Below are positions 47,962 to 56,594 of a DNA stretch of 64,000 bases, piece after piece; positions within the stretch are counted from its first letter, which is position 1, and every line of letters starts with the position of its first letter. The notes under the pieces were generated by a model. It saw nothing but the letters and a program-made list of their open reading frames with translations. It had not been told where the DNA came from and made no database searches. The stretch covers positions 310,001 through 374,000 of the forward strand of contig NZ_JHXQ01000002.1 in the NCBI RefSeq assembly GCF_000621665.1, read 5' to 3'. The position numbers were made by a program, and so were the translations under genes. The DNA comes from Allorhizobium undicola ORS 992 = ATCC 700741 (lineage in GTDB: Bacteria; Pseudomonadota; Alphaproteobacteria; Rhizobiales; Rhizobiaceae).

Positions 47962-48597
47962 TCAAGGCTTGGCAGCGGGCGCTGCCGGCATTTTCAGCGC
48001 TGGCGTTGCCGCAGCCGGAGCCGGAGCCTTGGCGGCAGGCGCCGCAGGGGCGGCAGGCGCTTCAGCCGCCGGCATCTTTGCATCCTTCAACTGGGCGCCA
48101 GCAACCTTGAGCAGCGCGTCATTGGTGTTCTTTTCCAGATCACGGGCAATTCCGGCAGCCCAGATGTCGGCGGCCTTGCCAAGCTCGCGATTGGCGACCG
48201 GCTGGTCGTTCAGCAGCTTCTTGCCGGCAGAACCGCCGAAGAAGGTGGCAATCTGCTTCAGTTCATCATCGGTAAAGGCCTTTGCGTAAACAATGGCAGC
48301 CTCCTTTTCCAGATCGCCACGACGGGCAGCGAGCGCGATGGCCTGCTGGTCAACCGTCTTGTTGATGAGGTCCTGAAGGTTCGGATAGCCCTGAATGAGC
48401 TGCGCCTTCAGGCGGGCAGCAAGATTGGGCAGGATATTGTCGAAGATATTGGTAACGCCAAGCGCGGTAATAGCGCTGCGCGCCATCTGGATACGCTCTT
48501 CAGGCACATCCTGCGCCCTGACGGCGGGAGCAGCCAAAAGCGACGCCGCAACGAGAAACCCGGCGGTGACGCGGCCGAAAGCTTGATATGTCTTCAT
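47962..48597 (-). CDS. exported DUF2059-domain protein
   Basis: A 211-residue protein with a signal peptide (FLVAASLLAAPAVRAQD), a DUF2059 domain over residues 90-155 (EAAIVYAKAFTDDELKQIATFFGGSAGKKLLNDQPV) and an Ala/Pro-rich low-complexity tail (residues 170-211). DUF2059 proteins are periplasmic and of unknown function. The Ala/Pro tail resembles wall-spanning or flexible linkers. It is monocistronic with its own terminator. Confidence 0.82.
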   Translation of the reverse strand: MKTYQAFGRVTAGFLVAASLLAAPAVRAQDVPEERIQMARSAITALGVTNIFDNILPNLAARLKAQLIQGYPNLQDLINKTVDQQAIALAARRGDLEKEAAIVYAKAFTDDELKQIATFFGGSAGKKLLNDQPVANRELGKAADIWAAGIARDLEKNTNDALLKVAGAQLKDAKMPAAEAPAAPAAPAAKAPAPAAATPALKMPAAPAAKP

Positions 48598-48762
48598 AAA
48601 CTCATGCTCCTTCTAAAACATCTCCGGAAGTCCGCGCCCGCGGTTTTCCATCCGGACATGCGTAAATCCCGGTGAAAGGCCACTTTCGCCCCCTTGAGAG
48701 CAATGCAAGCAACCCGCAACATCGTCTCGCCAGAGGATAGCGGCCCGATGCCGCATTAGAGC

Positions 48763-48857
48763 ACTTTTCGACCTGACGACATCAGACCGGCGCTCTAACG
48801 CTTTATTTTAAAGGCATAATCTTGTCGATCCTCGTTTCACTCCGGTCGGATTATGCC
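48763..48857 (-). repeat. Bru-RS-like palindromic repeat pair
   Basis: Two adjoining elements: TTAGAGC and GCTCTAA bracket about 30 bases (roughly 48758-48799), and GGCATAATC (48813-48821) and GATTATGCC (48849-48857) bracket the core TTGTCGATCCTCGTTTCAC-TCCGGTCG. The core is the inverse orientation of the 9321 copy. It lies in the 282-bp gap between rpiA's end and the DUF2059 start; I see no gene there. Confidence 0.75.
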
Positions 48858-48879
48858 ATGTAAGCAAGAAAGGCCCGCC

Positions 48880-49587
48880 TTACGCCTGCCTGCCCCGCGG
48901 CGCAAGAACCCGCGCCCCCGAGGGTCCAGCAACGACAGCAAGCGATGCCATGCCAATGAAAAGACCGTGCTCGACCACGCCGGGAATCGCGTGCAGGGCT
49001 GCCGAAAGTGCCACTGCATCAGGAATGCGGCCAAAAGAAGCATCTATGATGTAATGGCCGCCATCGGTCGTCAGCGTTTCGTCGCCGGTCTTTCGCAGCG
49101 AAAGGGTGCCGGAAAGACCAAGCCGGGAGGCGGCCTTTTCAATGGCTATGCGCGTGGCAACGGCGCCAAAACTATTGATCTCGATGGGAAGCGGGAAAGC
49201 GCCCAGCATATCCACGACCTTGGTTTCATCGGCAATCACGATCATGCGGGCGGAAGCCGCTGCAACGATCTTTTCCCGGAGAAGGGCTGCTCCCCCGCCC
49301 TTTACCAGTGTCAGATCGCCATCCAGCTCGTCGGCGCCATCGATCGTCAGGTCAAGCTCCGGCAGTTCATCGAGAGATTTCAGCGGCACGCCCAGTTCAA
49401 CGCAAAGCCTTGCGGTGCGCTCGGAGGTGGGAACCCCCTCCACCTTCATGCCGCCCGCCACCTTTTCGGCGAGAAGACGCACGAATTCCTCAGCCGTGGA
49501 GCCGGTGCCGATGCCGAGGCGCATTCCGTCCTCAACGTAAGACAAGGCGGCTTCCGCAGCCTTTATCTTCATTTGCCGAACATCCAT
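48880..49587 (-). CDS. rpiA: ribose-5-phosphate isomerase A
   Basis: A 235-residue RpiA interconverting ribose 5-phosphate and ribulose 5-phosphate. Substrate-binding [19 protein letters not shown] near residues 28-46, [25 protein letters not shown], and [12 protein letters not shown] near residues 180-191 are present. [15 protein letters not shown] at 49587 is taken as the start; [10 protein letters not shown] 15 bases later is also possible. It is divergent from gph. Confidence 0.95.
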   Translation of the reverse strand: MDVRQMKIKAAEAALSYVEDGMRLGIGTGSTAEEFVRLLAEKVAGGMKVEGVPTSERTARLCVELGVPLKSLDELPELDLTIDGADELDGDLTLVKGGGAALLREKIVAAASARMIVIADETKVVDMLGAFPLPIEINSFGAVATRIAIEKAASRLGLSGTLSLRKTGDETLTTDGGHYIIDASFGRIPDAVALSAALHAIPGVVEHGLFIGMASLAVVAGPSGARVLAPRGRQA

Positions 49588-49770
49588 GCGCCAGTCTCCC
49601 CTGCATCGGCCACCTCGATCACCGTGGCTGAGCCCTGCTATTACACGGCTCATCCGGCAAACGAAAGCCCTCTTATCGCCATGGCCTCACCGGGCAGGCA
49701 CATTGCATTTTTCTCCCATCCACCCTACCCCTTTGCGGCGACGCATTTCACCGACCGGAGACAAAATCCC

Positions 49771-50475
49771 TTGAGCAAGCCAGTCATCATTTTCGACCTC
49801 GACGGCACCCTTGTCGATACCGCCCCCGACCTGATGGCAAGCCTCAACCACACCATCGAAGCCGAAGGATTGCAGCCGGCGGGCTATGACGACATGACCC
49901 ATCTCGTCGGTCAGGGCGCGAAAATGATGATCCAGCGGGCCTTTACCCTGCGTGAACGTTCACTGGACGAAACCACCCTTGCTCGCCTGCTCGACCGCTT
50001 CATTGCCCATTATCGGGCGGGAATGCCCGGCAAGAGCAAGCCCTATCCCGGCCTTGTCGCGGCACTGGACCGCCTTCGCGGCGCAGGCTGCACGCTCGCC
50101 GTGTGCACCAACAAGCTGGAAGGGCTGGCGCGGCCGCTGCTGGAAGGCCTTGGGCTGAGCGGCTATTTCGCAGCTGTGACCGGCGGCGACAGCTTCTCCA
50201 TGCGCAAGCCCGACGCCGGACATATTCTCGGCACACTTCAGCGCGCCGGAAAGCCCGGTGAACCGGCCCTGATGATCGGCGACAGCATCAATGACATATT
50301 GGCGGCGAAAAATGCCGGCATCGCCTCGATCGCCGTCCCGTTCGGCTATTCGGATGTGGATGTGCGCAGCCTGGGCGCCGATCGGATCATCGAGCATTTC
50401 GACGAGCTGACCCTGGAACTGGTGGAAGGTCTGATCGCCGAAAACCTTGCCCGACGGATTTTCCGCGCATTGTAG
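49771..50475 (+). CDS. gph: phosphoglycolate phosphatase (HAD family), TTG start
   Basis: A 234-residue HAD phosphatase: motif I FDLDGTLVDTAPDL, motif II CTNK, motif III MRKPDAGHI and motif IV GDSINDILAAKNAG. It removes 2-phosphoglycolate formed by DNA-repair and oxygenase side reactions. No ATG or GTG fits; a TTG at 49771 follows GGAG by about 10 bases and gives the family N-terminus LSKPVIIFDLDG (read as Met). An open frame extends 918 bases upstream across the antisense of rpiA and is rejected. Confidence 0.92.
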   Translation: MSKPVIIFDLDGTLVDTAPDLMASLNHTIEAEGLQPAGYDDMTHLVGQGAKMMIQRAFTLRERSLDETTLARLLDRFIAHYRAGMPGKSKPYPGLVAALDRLRGAGCTLAVCTNKLEGLARPLLEGLGLSGYFAAVTGGDSFSMRKPDAGHILGTLQRAGKPGEPALMIGDSINDILAAKNAGIASIAVPFGYSDVDVRSLGADRIIEHFDELTLELVEGLIAENLARRIFRAL

Positions 50476-50910
50476 CGAATTTCCCGCAAAGCCTATTCGG
50501 TTTTACGTCCGGTGACGGCCACCCGCCTTTAACCACTCCCTTACCAAAAAAGATCTTCTTTCCCCTCACCTATGCATTTTTCCGGACGTTCAACTGCGGT
50601 TCTTTCTCTGGCTTTCGTGCCAAAGACATCCAATTGCGGCAGATTTGCCACAGTACACCCGGCGTATCTGAAACTCGCGCTCTTCGATCCTCACATTGAA
50701 AACCTCGCTTATGCAGCTGTTTTATATCGTTTTTTTAAATCACAGGATATATATCGTTAGAATTTTATTCAAATGCTGCGTAAGTATAATTTCCAAATTC
50801 CTACATCAAAACTCGGATTTTAGATAAACTTACATAGCCTTTGAGCGTTGTATTTTGCGAGACCTCAAAAGGTCGGGCGTCATTGTGCTTCCATGACAGG
50901 GAGTACCGCA
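50476..50910. other. 435-bp AT-rich intergenic region
   Basis: Between gph and the BTLCP gene, markedly AT-rich from 50690 to 50860. It contains one possible 62-codon ORF (50572-50760) with no ribosome-binding site or family resemblance. It probably holds the BTLCP promoter. I see no RNA gene or repeat. Confidence 0.5.
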
Positions 50911-51531
50911 ATGGCCCGCAAAAACAGAAAAACCCATGCCATCGGCGCCGCATTTCTCATGCTTGCGGCGGCCGAGCCCGCCTTTGCCCTTTCCGGCTCG
51001 ATGAAAGTCACCGGACGGGCAAGCCAACCCATAGGTCACTACGAATTTTGTCGTCAGTCCCCTTCAGAGTGCAAGCCGCTGGATGGCGATTCCGGCCCGC
51101 TACCTCTTTCACCCGCCCTCTGGCAGGACATCGTAAACGTCAACGTCTCGGTAAACAGCGCGATCAAGCCGGAAACAGACAAGGAGATTTACGGCGTGGA
51201 GGAAAAGTGGGCCTATCCCACGACAGCCGGAGACTGTGAAGACTACGCGCTGCTCAAGCGCAGGATGCTGATGCAAAAGGGCATATCCGCTTCCGACCTG
51301 CTGATGACCGTGGTGCTGCAACCGAATGGTGAGGGCCACGCCGTGCTGACGGTGCGCACCGACCGCGGGGACTTCGTGCTGGATAACATGCGCGATCAGG
51401 TCAAGCTCTGGTCGGAGACCGAATATACCTATCTCAAGCGGCAAGCGGCAGACGATCCGGGTCATTGGATGAAGATTCTCGACGGCCGCGCTCCCGCCTC
51501 TGCGACGGTTACTACGGTTGCAGGCAATTGA
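50911..51531 (+). CDS. transglutaminase-like cysteine peptidase (BTLCP) family protein
   Basis: A 206-residue exported protein with a signal peptide (AIGAAFLMLAAAEPAFA) and the BTLCP (DUF920) core: Cys in TTAGDCEDYALLKRRML, His in GEGHAVLTVRT and Asp in GDFVLDNMRDQV form the presumed Cys-His-Asp triad. In proteobacteria such proteins (for example LapG-type) process surface or periplasmic substrates; the target here is unknown. The start MARKNRKTHA at 50911 follows AGGGAG. An upstream in-frame ATG lacks a better ribosome-binding site. Confidence 0.88.
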   Translation: MARKNRKTHAIGAAFLMLAAAEPAFALSGSMKVTGRASQPIGHYEFCRQSPSECKPLDGDSGPLPLSPALWQDIVNVNVSVNSAIKPETDKEIYGVEEKWAYPTTAGDCEDYALLKRRMLMQKGISASDLLMTVVLQPNGEGHAVLTVRTDRGDFVLDNMRDQVKLWSETEYTYLKRQAADDPGHWMKILDGRAPASATVTTVAGN

Positions 51532-51605
51532 TAGCGGAAAGGTTACGCAAAATCTGAAAGGTTCGGCCCGGTCGTTCCCCGCACAACTCGTCCAGTCCGG
51601 GCCAC

Positions 51606-51641
51606 GAGCCGGCTCCGCTGCCACGGAGCCGGCTCACTTTT
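51606..51641 (+). terminator. hairpin terminator after BTLCP gene
   Basis: GAGCCGGCTCCG (51606-51617) and CGGAGCCGGCTC (51624-51635) form a perfect 12-bp stem with loop CTGCCA, then ACTTTTG. It is 75 bases past the stop. Confidence 0.7.
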
Positions 51642-51843
51642 GTAAGCGCGAAGCCCATGCCTTCGCGGGCACCATCTCAAATCCCCGTCGATGCCGGAGC
51701 CTTGCAAGACGTTGTGGCGCGCTGCGCTCACATCATTGCACAGACAGGATGAAGTTCAGGACGCAAGCTGCTGTTTTCGAGGCATAGTCTCGTGATGACC
51801 GCCCCTTGCTGGGTAACAGACATTAAGGACGACAACACCCAAC

Positions 51844-51859
51844 TTAAACATTCATTAAC
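51844..51859 (+). promoter_or_regulatory. CtrA-type binding motif
   Basis: TTAA-ACATTCA-TTAAC matches the CtrA consensus TTAA-N7-TTAA exactly, including the trailing C. It is 72 bases upstream of the membrane-protein gene at 51931, a typical distance for a CtrA-activated or CtrA-repressed promoter in Rhizobiales. Confidence 0.6.
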
Positions 51860-51930
51860 CATATGGGCGCAACCTGATCCCAACGACTCTCCCGGCCGAT
51901 CTTGCGGCTGGCTCAAGGATGAGGTTGCAC

Positions 51931-52794
51931 ATGGCGCATCTGGAGCATTCGCAGGACCATTGGGAACCGGTTTTCCGCCAGCAATTCCGTGAAAACAGGG
52001 AAAGGCAATCGCCCGGCCTTGCCCGCCAGGACCGCATCGTCGCAGTGCCGGAACCGATGAGACCAGACCTCGAAGAGGGCGAGGAAGACCTTCTCTCCTC
52101 TCCGATGATTTGGCGGGCCGCCATGGCGGCTGCCTTTCTGGCGCTGGTTTCGATCACCATTACGCTGTCTGCCGATCGCATCGCTGCCTGGCTGGACGTG
52201 ATGGATTTCAGCGCCTCCACGACACCACGGCTTGTGACTGTCGGGCTCGACACGCTCGCCATCGAGGAAAACGCCATACGATTCGAGCGCCAACGACAGG
52301 ACGGCCCGGCCGCCCGCATTGATCTGGCCCTCACCTGGCCTGGCCTGCAAGGCTTTCGCGAGGCCGACAGGATGCGCTTTGCCGATCCCGCGCAGGCATC
52401 GGGCCTCATCTTCGTGCAGATCACCCAGAGCGTCATGTCGCGGGACATGTCAGGCAGGATGGAGCCTATCTATAGCCAACTCTTCGAGGGCGACGCGCAA
52501 TCGGCGCCCTTCGGTCTGACGGCGCACCGGTTCCGCAAGGGCACAGGCTACGACGGCGAACTCATCTATTCCGCCCGCCGCCCCGCAGACGCAGATTACG
52601 CCGTGCGCTGCATCGATCCCGCCGCCGCCGCCACCCTTACCGCAGATTGCCAGCGCGACCTCCACATGGGCCGCGATCTCACCATTCTCTATCGGTTCTC
52701 CAGCAAGCATCTGGCGTCATGGAAGGCCATCGATACCGCCATCCGGGATTACATCACCCACCGTCTTGCCAGCGCTGGCCCGGCGAAAGCCTGA
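51931..52794 (+). CDS. conserved membrane-anchored protein of unknown function
   Basis: A 287-residue protein with a cytoplasmic N-terminal region of about 55 residues, one membrane helix (IWRAAMAAAFLALVSITITL, about residues 60-80) and a periplasmic C-terminal domain of about 200 residues ending YRFSSKHLASWKAIDTAIRDYI. I do not recognise the family. The chosen ATG has AAGGATGAGG 7 bases upstream; another in-frame ATG lies 12 bases earlier. The CtrA-type box upstream suggests cell-cycle control, and the next gene encodes a cell-wall enzyme, so an envelope or division role is a reasonable guess only. Confidence 0.65.
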   Translation: MAHLEHSQDHWEPVFRQQFRENRERQSPGLARQDRIVAVPEPMRPDLEEGEEDLLSSPMIWRAAMAAAFLALVSITITLSADRIAAWLDVMDFSASTTPRLVTVGLDTLAIEENAIRFERQRQDGPAARIDLALTWPGLQGFREADRMRFADPAQASGLIFVQITQSVMSRDMSGRMEPIYSQLFEGDAQSAPFGLTAHRFRKGTGYDGELIYSARRPADADYAVRCIDPAAAATLTADCQRDLHMGRDLTILYRFSSKHLASWKAIDTAIRDYITHRLASAGPAKA

Positions 52795-52971
52795 ATGAAG
52801 CGCCTGCAATGTCGCAAACTGACAGTTGCGCCGCATTGAGACAGCATCATCGAAACCGCAGGAAAAGGTAAAGCAAAGATTCATCATAAACCACTTGGTA
52901 ACGCTGACCTTCTAAAGTGCATTCCTAGTCGCTGGGGGGCGGCCAGGAATGAATTCAGGAAAAGAGAAGAC

Positions 52972-54513
52972 GTGGTGAACAAGCCTTTTGCTACCCTCCT
53001 TGGCCGGAGCTTAAACATCCGGCGCATTTGCTGTTTTTCCGTTGCGTTGGCCATTGCGGGCGCGTCCGTTCTGGCGCCTCGGGCCGCAGAAGCCGCCGCA
53101 GGTCCCCGCTATTCGGACATCGTGATCGACGCAAATTCCGGTAAAGTGCTTCACGCGACCGATCCGGACGGGCTGCGCTATCCAGCCTCTCTCACCAAAA
53201 TGATGACGCTTTACCTGACGTTCGAAGCGCTGGAAAAGGGGCGTATCCGTCTGGATAGCAGGGTTCCCGTGTCGGTTCACGCGGCCACGGAGCGTCCGAC
53301 GAAGCTGGGGTTGAAGCCCGGCAGCAGCCTCACCGTGGAGCAGGCCATTCTTGGCCTTATCACCCGCTCGGCCAATGACGCCGCAACCGCGCTTGGCGAG
53401 TTGATCGGCGGTTCAGAGCCCCGTTTTGCGCAGATGATGACAGCCAAGGCCCGGTCGCTCGGCATGTCGCGGACCACCTATCGCAATGCCAACGGTCTTC
53501 CCGATCCCGGCCAGATGACCACCGCCCGCGATCAGGCGCGGCTGGGCCTGGCGCTCCGGCAGCACTTTCCAAAGTATTACCCATATTTTTCCACCCGCAG
53601 TTTCACCTTTAACCGGCAGGTCATCGGCAATCATAACCGGCTGCTCGGCAATGTTCGCGGGGTGGATGGCATAAAGACCGGCTTCACCAACGCTTCCGGC
53701 TTCAATCTGGTGACGTCGCTGCGCCTTGACGGGCGTTCGCTGGTTGGCGTTGTCATGGGCGGCGCGACCGGTGCGTCACGTGACAAGCGGATGCGCGATC
53801 TTGTGCTCGCCGCACTGCCGCAGGCCAGCACCCGTGGTGGCGGCGGCGCCATGGCGCGGGCCGAACCGGTGCCGGAACCCGTGGAGCCCGTTGCCGCCCG
53901 CACCGCCCAGATGCCGCGCCTGCCACAAGACGACGTACCTGTTCCCGGTTCGCGGTACGAGGACGTGGCGAATAATGACGAAACAGAGGAAGACGCCCCT
54001 GCGGCGATCGCCCCAGTGGCCAGCGCCCCAGTAGCCAGGGCTCAAATGGCCAGCGCAGCACCCGCCGTGCAGGCCTATGCCCGGCCTGTGGAAAATCCCG
54101 CCCATGCCGATGCCGCCACCAATGCGCTTGCGGCACAGGCCGCAGCCCTTGATGCCGCCTCCGGCGCGGCACCCCTGCCCGAGCAGCGCAAGACTGCCAG
54201 CCATAAGCGCGGCGGCAAGGCAAATGTCGATGAAACGGTGACGGCCTCCACGTCCCCGGCTTCGGCCACCGGCTGGACGGTACAGATCGGCGTTTCAGAC
54301 AGCCGCGACGGCGCGATAGGTCTTCTCAAAACCGCGCAGACCAAGGCCGGAAAGCCGCTGCGCAGCGCAAAACCGCTGGCAGTGGCGGTGAGCGATGATG
54401 GATCACAGCTTTATCGCGCCCGCTTTGGCGGCTTCAAGAACCAGAAGGAGGCCGTAAACGCCTGTAACGCGCTGAAAAAGTCCGGCGTCAGTTGCTGGGC
54501 AGCCATGCAGTGA
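52972..54513 (+). CDS. D-alanyl-D-alanine carboxypeptidase with SPOR domain
   Basis: A 513-residue penicillin-binding protein (S11 family). Signal peptide (CCFSVALAIAGASVLAPRAAEA), catalytic SLTK near residue 73, SAN near 133 and KTG near 235; then an Ala/Pro-rich linker (about 290-425) and a C-terminal SPOR domain (WTVQIGVSDSRDGAIGLL, ending AVNACNALKKSGVSCWAAMQ) that binds denuded septal peptidoglycan. It would trim pentapeptides at the division site. The start is GTG (two consecutive GTG codons), preceded by AGGAAAAGAGAAG. Confidence 0.92.
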   Translation: MVNKPFATLLGRSLNIRRICCFSVALAIAGASVLAPRAAEAAAGPRYSDIVIDANSGKVLHATDPDGLRYPASLTKMMTLYLTFEALEKGRIRLDSRVPVSVHAATERPTKLGLKPGSSLTVEQAILGLITRSANDAATALGELIGGSEPRFAQMMTAKARSLGMSRTTYRNANGLPDPGQMTTARDQARLGLALRQHFPKYYPYFSTRSFTFNRQVIGNHNRLLGNVRGVDGIKTGFTNASGFNLVTSLRLDGRSLVGVVMGGATGASRDKRMRDLVLAALPQASTRGGGGAMARAEPVPEPVEPVAARTAQMPRLPQDDVPVPGSRYEDVANNDETEEDAPAAIAPVASAPVARAQMASAAPAVQAYARPVENPAHADAATNALAAQAAALDAASGAAPLPEQRKTASHKRGGKANVDETVTASTSPASATGWTVQIGVSDSRDGAIGLLKTAQTKAGKPLRSAKPLAVAVSDDGSQLYRARFGGFKNQKEAVNACNALKKSGVSCWAAMQ

Positions 54514-54578
54514 CCTTGTTCAAGGGGCCATTGCCCCTCCAAGCCAAACCTCGAAAAGTAGTGAGTACGAGGCCGTAA

Positions 54579-54848
54579 ATGTCAAACAGCGATTATCCCC
54601 GCAATGGCGGGCAGGATCTGCGCGAGGAGGCCTACAATCCGCGCAGCCACCTTTCCCCCCTGCATGACGCAGCCATGCGCCTTGCAGAATACGGCTTGCA
54701 CAAGCCGCGCTCCAAGACCCGCGAACTCATGACCCTCCTCTTGTGCCATGGGGCGCGGGCGTGGCGCTATTCGCAGCCTGAAGCGCGTATTCACCTGCAT
54801 ATCTGCACCTATGGAAACCGTAAGCCCGTACGGCTGAGGCTGCGCTAA
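54579..54848 (+). CDS. small basic hypothetical protein
   Basis: An 89-residue protein, basic and Arg-rich, with no motif, signal peptide or membrane helix that I recognise (HLSPLHDAAMRLAEYGLHKP, ending KPVRLRLR). GAGG lies 9 bases before the ATG, and an antisense frame over the same stretch lacks a better start. It lies between the SPOR-domain carboxypeptidase and the gamma carbonic anhydrase. Coding status is uncertain. Confidence 0.42.
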   Translation: MSNSDYPRNGGQDLREEAYNPRSHLSPLHDAAMRLAEYGLHKPRSKTRELMTLLLCHGARAWRYSQPEARIHLHICTYGNRKPVRLRLR

Positions 54849-54979
54849 GTCTGGGCGTGCGCGCTCGCCTGCATGTTGCATTCTTCCCGCCGTGTGGCAA
54901 AACTTGTTCCGGCAGGCGAGGCGAAATTCGCCTTCGCTCTTCGGTCCCATGAACGGCGCTTATTCACGGAGACTTCCCC

Positions 54980-55516
54980 ATGGCCCTTTATGCCCTCGGC
55001 AATCTCGTACCGCAGCTTCCTGCCGAAGGCCGTTACTGGATCGCGCCGAATGCGCAGGTCATGGGCAATGTGGTGATTTCCGAAAATGTCGGCATCTGGT
55101 TTGGCGCGGTGTTGCGGGGGGATAATGACCCCATTACCATCGGAGCTGGCACGAATATTCAGGATAATTGCACGATCCATACCGATATAGGCCTGCCCAC
55201 GATCATCGGCGAAGGCTGCACCATCGGTCACAACGCAATTATCCATGGCTGCGTCATCGGCGACAATTCCCTTGTCGGCATGGGAGCAACCGTGCTGAAC
55301 GGCGCGAGGATCGGCAGAAACTCTCTGGTCGGCGCCAATGCGCTGGTGACAGAAGGCAAGGAATTCCCGGAGAATTCCCTCATTGTCGGCTCGCCCGCCA
55401 AGGCAATCCGCACGCTGGATGAAAATGCCATCGAGGCGCTGCGCCAGTCCGCCCGCAACTATATCGCCAACTGGCAGCGCTTTGCCCGCGATCTGAGGCC
55501 CTTGGCCGAAAAGTGA
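54980..55516 (+). CDS. gamma-class carbonic anhydrase family protein
   Basis: A 178-residue left-handed beta-helix protein with hexapeptide repeats. The metal ligands lie in DNCTIHTDIGLPTIIGEG and GCTIGHNAIIHGCVIGDNSLVGMGATVLNGA. The PaaY/CaiE/YrdA-like group includes zinc carbonic anhydrases and thioesterases of unproven activity. It begins MALYALGNLVPQLP after GGAGAC. It may be transcribed alone; a Bru-RS-like repeat follows. Confidence 0.88.
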   Translation: MALYALGNLVPQLPAEGRYWIAPNAQVMGNVVISENVGIWFGAVLRGDNDPITIGAGTNIQDNCTIHTDIGLPTIIGEGCTIGHNAIIHGCVIGDNSLVGMGATVLNGARIGRNSLVGANALVTEGKEFPENSLIVGSPAKAIRTLDENAIEALRQSARNYIANWQRFARDLRPLAEK

Positions 55517-55537
55517 AGGCCCGACTTGGGTCTTGAA

Positions 55538-55581
55538 GGATAATCTTGTCGATCCTCGTTTCACTCGGGTCGGATCATGCC
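55538..55581 (-). repeat. Bru-RS-like palindromic repeat
   Basis: GGATAATCTTGTCGATCCTC, then GTTTCACTCGGGTCGGATCATGCC, is a slightly degenerate copy of the 48813-48857 repeat in the same orientation. It lies between the carbonic anhydrase and LysR genes. Confidence 0.7.
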
Positions 55582-56487
55582 CTAAGGACGTCTTGAGCCG
55601 ACCTGCCCCAGCACCCAATTCTCGAAGGCGTCAGCCATGGCCTGTGTGCGCCGGCTTTCCGGCCGCACCACATAATAGGCGTTTTCCGTGGACATCGGCA
55701 GTGCGGCAATCGGCACCAGAAGTCCCGCCTCCATTTCTTCCTCGATAAGGTATGTTGGCAAAAGCGCCACGCCCAGCCCCGCCTGTGCCGCGGCGGAAAC
55801 CATGGAAAACTGGTCGAACCGCAGACCGGAATAGGCGTTTTGCACCTCAACACCATGGATCTCGCACCAATCCGCCCACAGCTTGGGCCGCGTGGTCAGG
55901 TGAAGAAGCGATGCCTGTTCCGGCAGGACCGGCACCTGTCCCCGCAAACGCGCGGCAAGGGATGGGCTTGCCACGGGCAAGACCTGCTCACCGCACAGGA
56001 AGGTGACGAACCCACCGGCCCAGACCGGCTGGCCGAAATGAAAGGCAAGGTCGAAATTCTCCTCGTTCAGATCAAACGGGCTCGACCGGGACTCCATGGT
56101 AATGGCAACATCGGGAAAGCGCGCCAGAAAATCGCCAAGGCGGGGCACCAGCCATTTCGAGCCGAATGTCGGCAAGGCGGCGATTTTCAGCGCTGCACTG
56201 CGATGGCCACGCGCCACAGCGCCGATCATCAGGCGCTCGGAACGAATCAGGAGTTCCTTCACCTCTGGCAAAAGCCGCTGCCCGGCCTCGGAAAGCACCA
56301 CGCGCTGACGAATACGCTGAAAAAGCTTCATGCCGATCTGCCGTTCAAGATCGGCAATCTGGCGGCTGACCGCGCTCTGCGTAAGGTTCAGCTCCTCGGC
56401 GGCGCGGGAGAAATTCTGATGCCGGGCGGCACATTCGAAAGCCTGTAAATTCACGATGTCCGGCACGAGGCTTCTGCGCATGGTCAT
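55582..56487 (-). CDS. LysR-type regulator of the adjacent hglS-amaB genes
   Basis: A 301-residue LysR-family (GcvA-like) regulator. The helix-turn-helix is LQAFECAARHQNFSRAAEELNLTQSAVSRQIADLE (residues about 13-47), with the substrate-binding domain after residue 90 (ALKIAALPTFGSKWLVPRLGDFLARFPDVAITM). It is divergent from hglS across a 107-bp intergenic region, the classical LysR arrangement, so it probably activates hglS and amaB in response to a lysine-derived ligand. MTMRRSLVPD at 56487 is taken as the start, with MRRSLVPD 6 bases later as an alternative. Confidence 0.87.
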   Translation of the reverse strand: MTMRRSLVPDIVNLQAFECAARHQNFSRAAEELNLTQSAVSRQIADLERQIGMKLFQRIRQRVVLSEAGQRLLPEVKELLIRSERLMIGAVARGHRSAALKIAALPTFGSKWLVPRLGDFLARFPDVAITMESRSSPFDLNEENFDLAFHFGQPVWAGGFVTFLCGEQVLPVASPSLAARLRGQVPVLPEQASLLHLTTRPKLWADWCEIHGVEVQNAYSGLRFDQFSMVSAAAQAGLGVALLPTYLIEEEMEAGLLVPIAALPMSTENAYYVVRPESRRTQAMADAFENWVLGQVGSRRP

Positions 56488-56594
56488 TCTGCTTTTGCAT
56501 GAAGTTAGGAGAAACAATCACTACTGCTTGCGGCAAACACCGCCTATGGTGCATTTTCAGAATGATGTTGCATATCCTGAAGGGAATAGCCACC
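56488..56594. promoter_or_regulatory. LysR/hglS divergent promoter region
   Basis: This 107-bp gap should hold the LysR binding site. GGTGCATTTTC and ATGTTGCATATC recur within it, but I could not fix a clean T-N11-A palindrome. Confidence 0.35.

Larger units (their letters stand above)
51532..51930. other. 399-bp intergenic region with terminator and CtrA-type box
   Basis: It contains the BTLCP hairpin terminator at 51606-51641 and a TTAA-N7-TTAAC motif at 51844-51859, 72 bases before the next start. The middle part (51640-51840) holds nothing I can identify. Confidence 0.55.

Noticed and set aside
48853..49770. Long upstream extension of the gph frame
   Set aside because: It is the antisense of rpiA; the phosphatase fold begins at the TTG at 49771.
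50572..50760. 62-codon ORF in the gph-BTLCP gap
   Set aside because: No ribosome-binding site, no homology recognised and AT-rich low-quality translation.
54582..54950. Minus-strand ORF opposite the small hypothetical gene at 54579
   Set aside because: No better start or ribosome-binding site than the plus-strand frame and overlaps the carbonic anhydrase leader.
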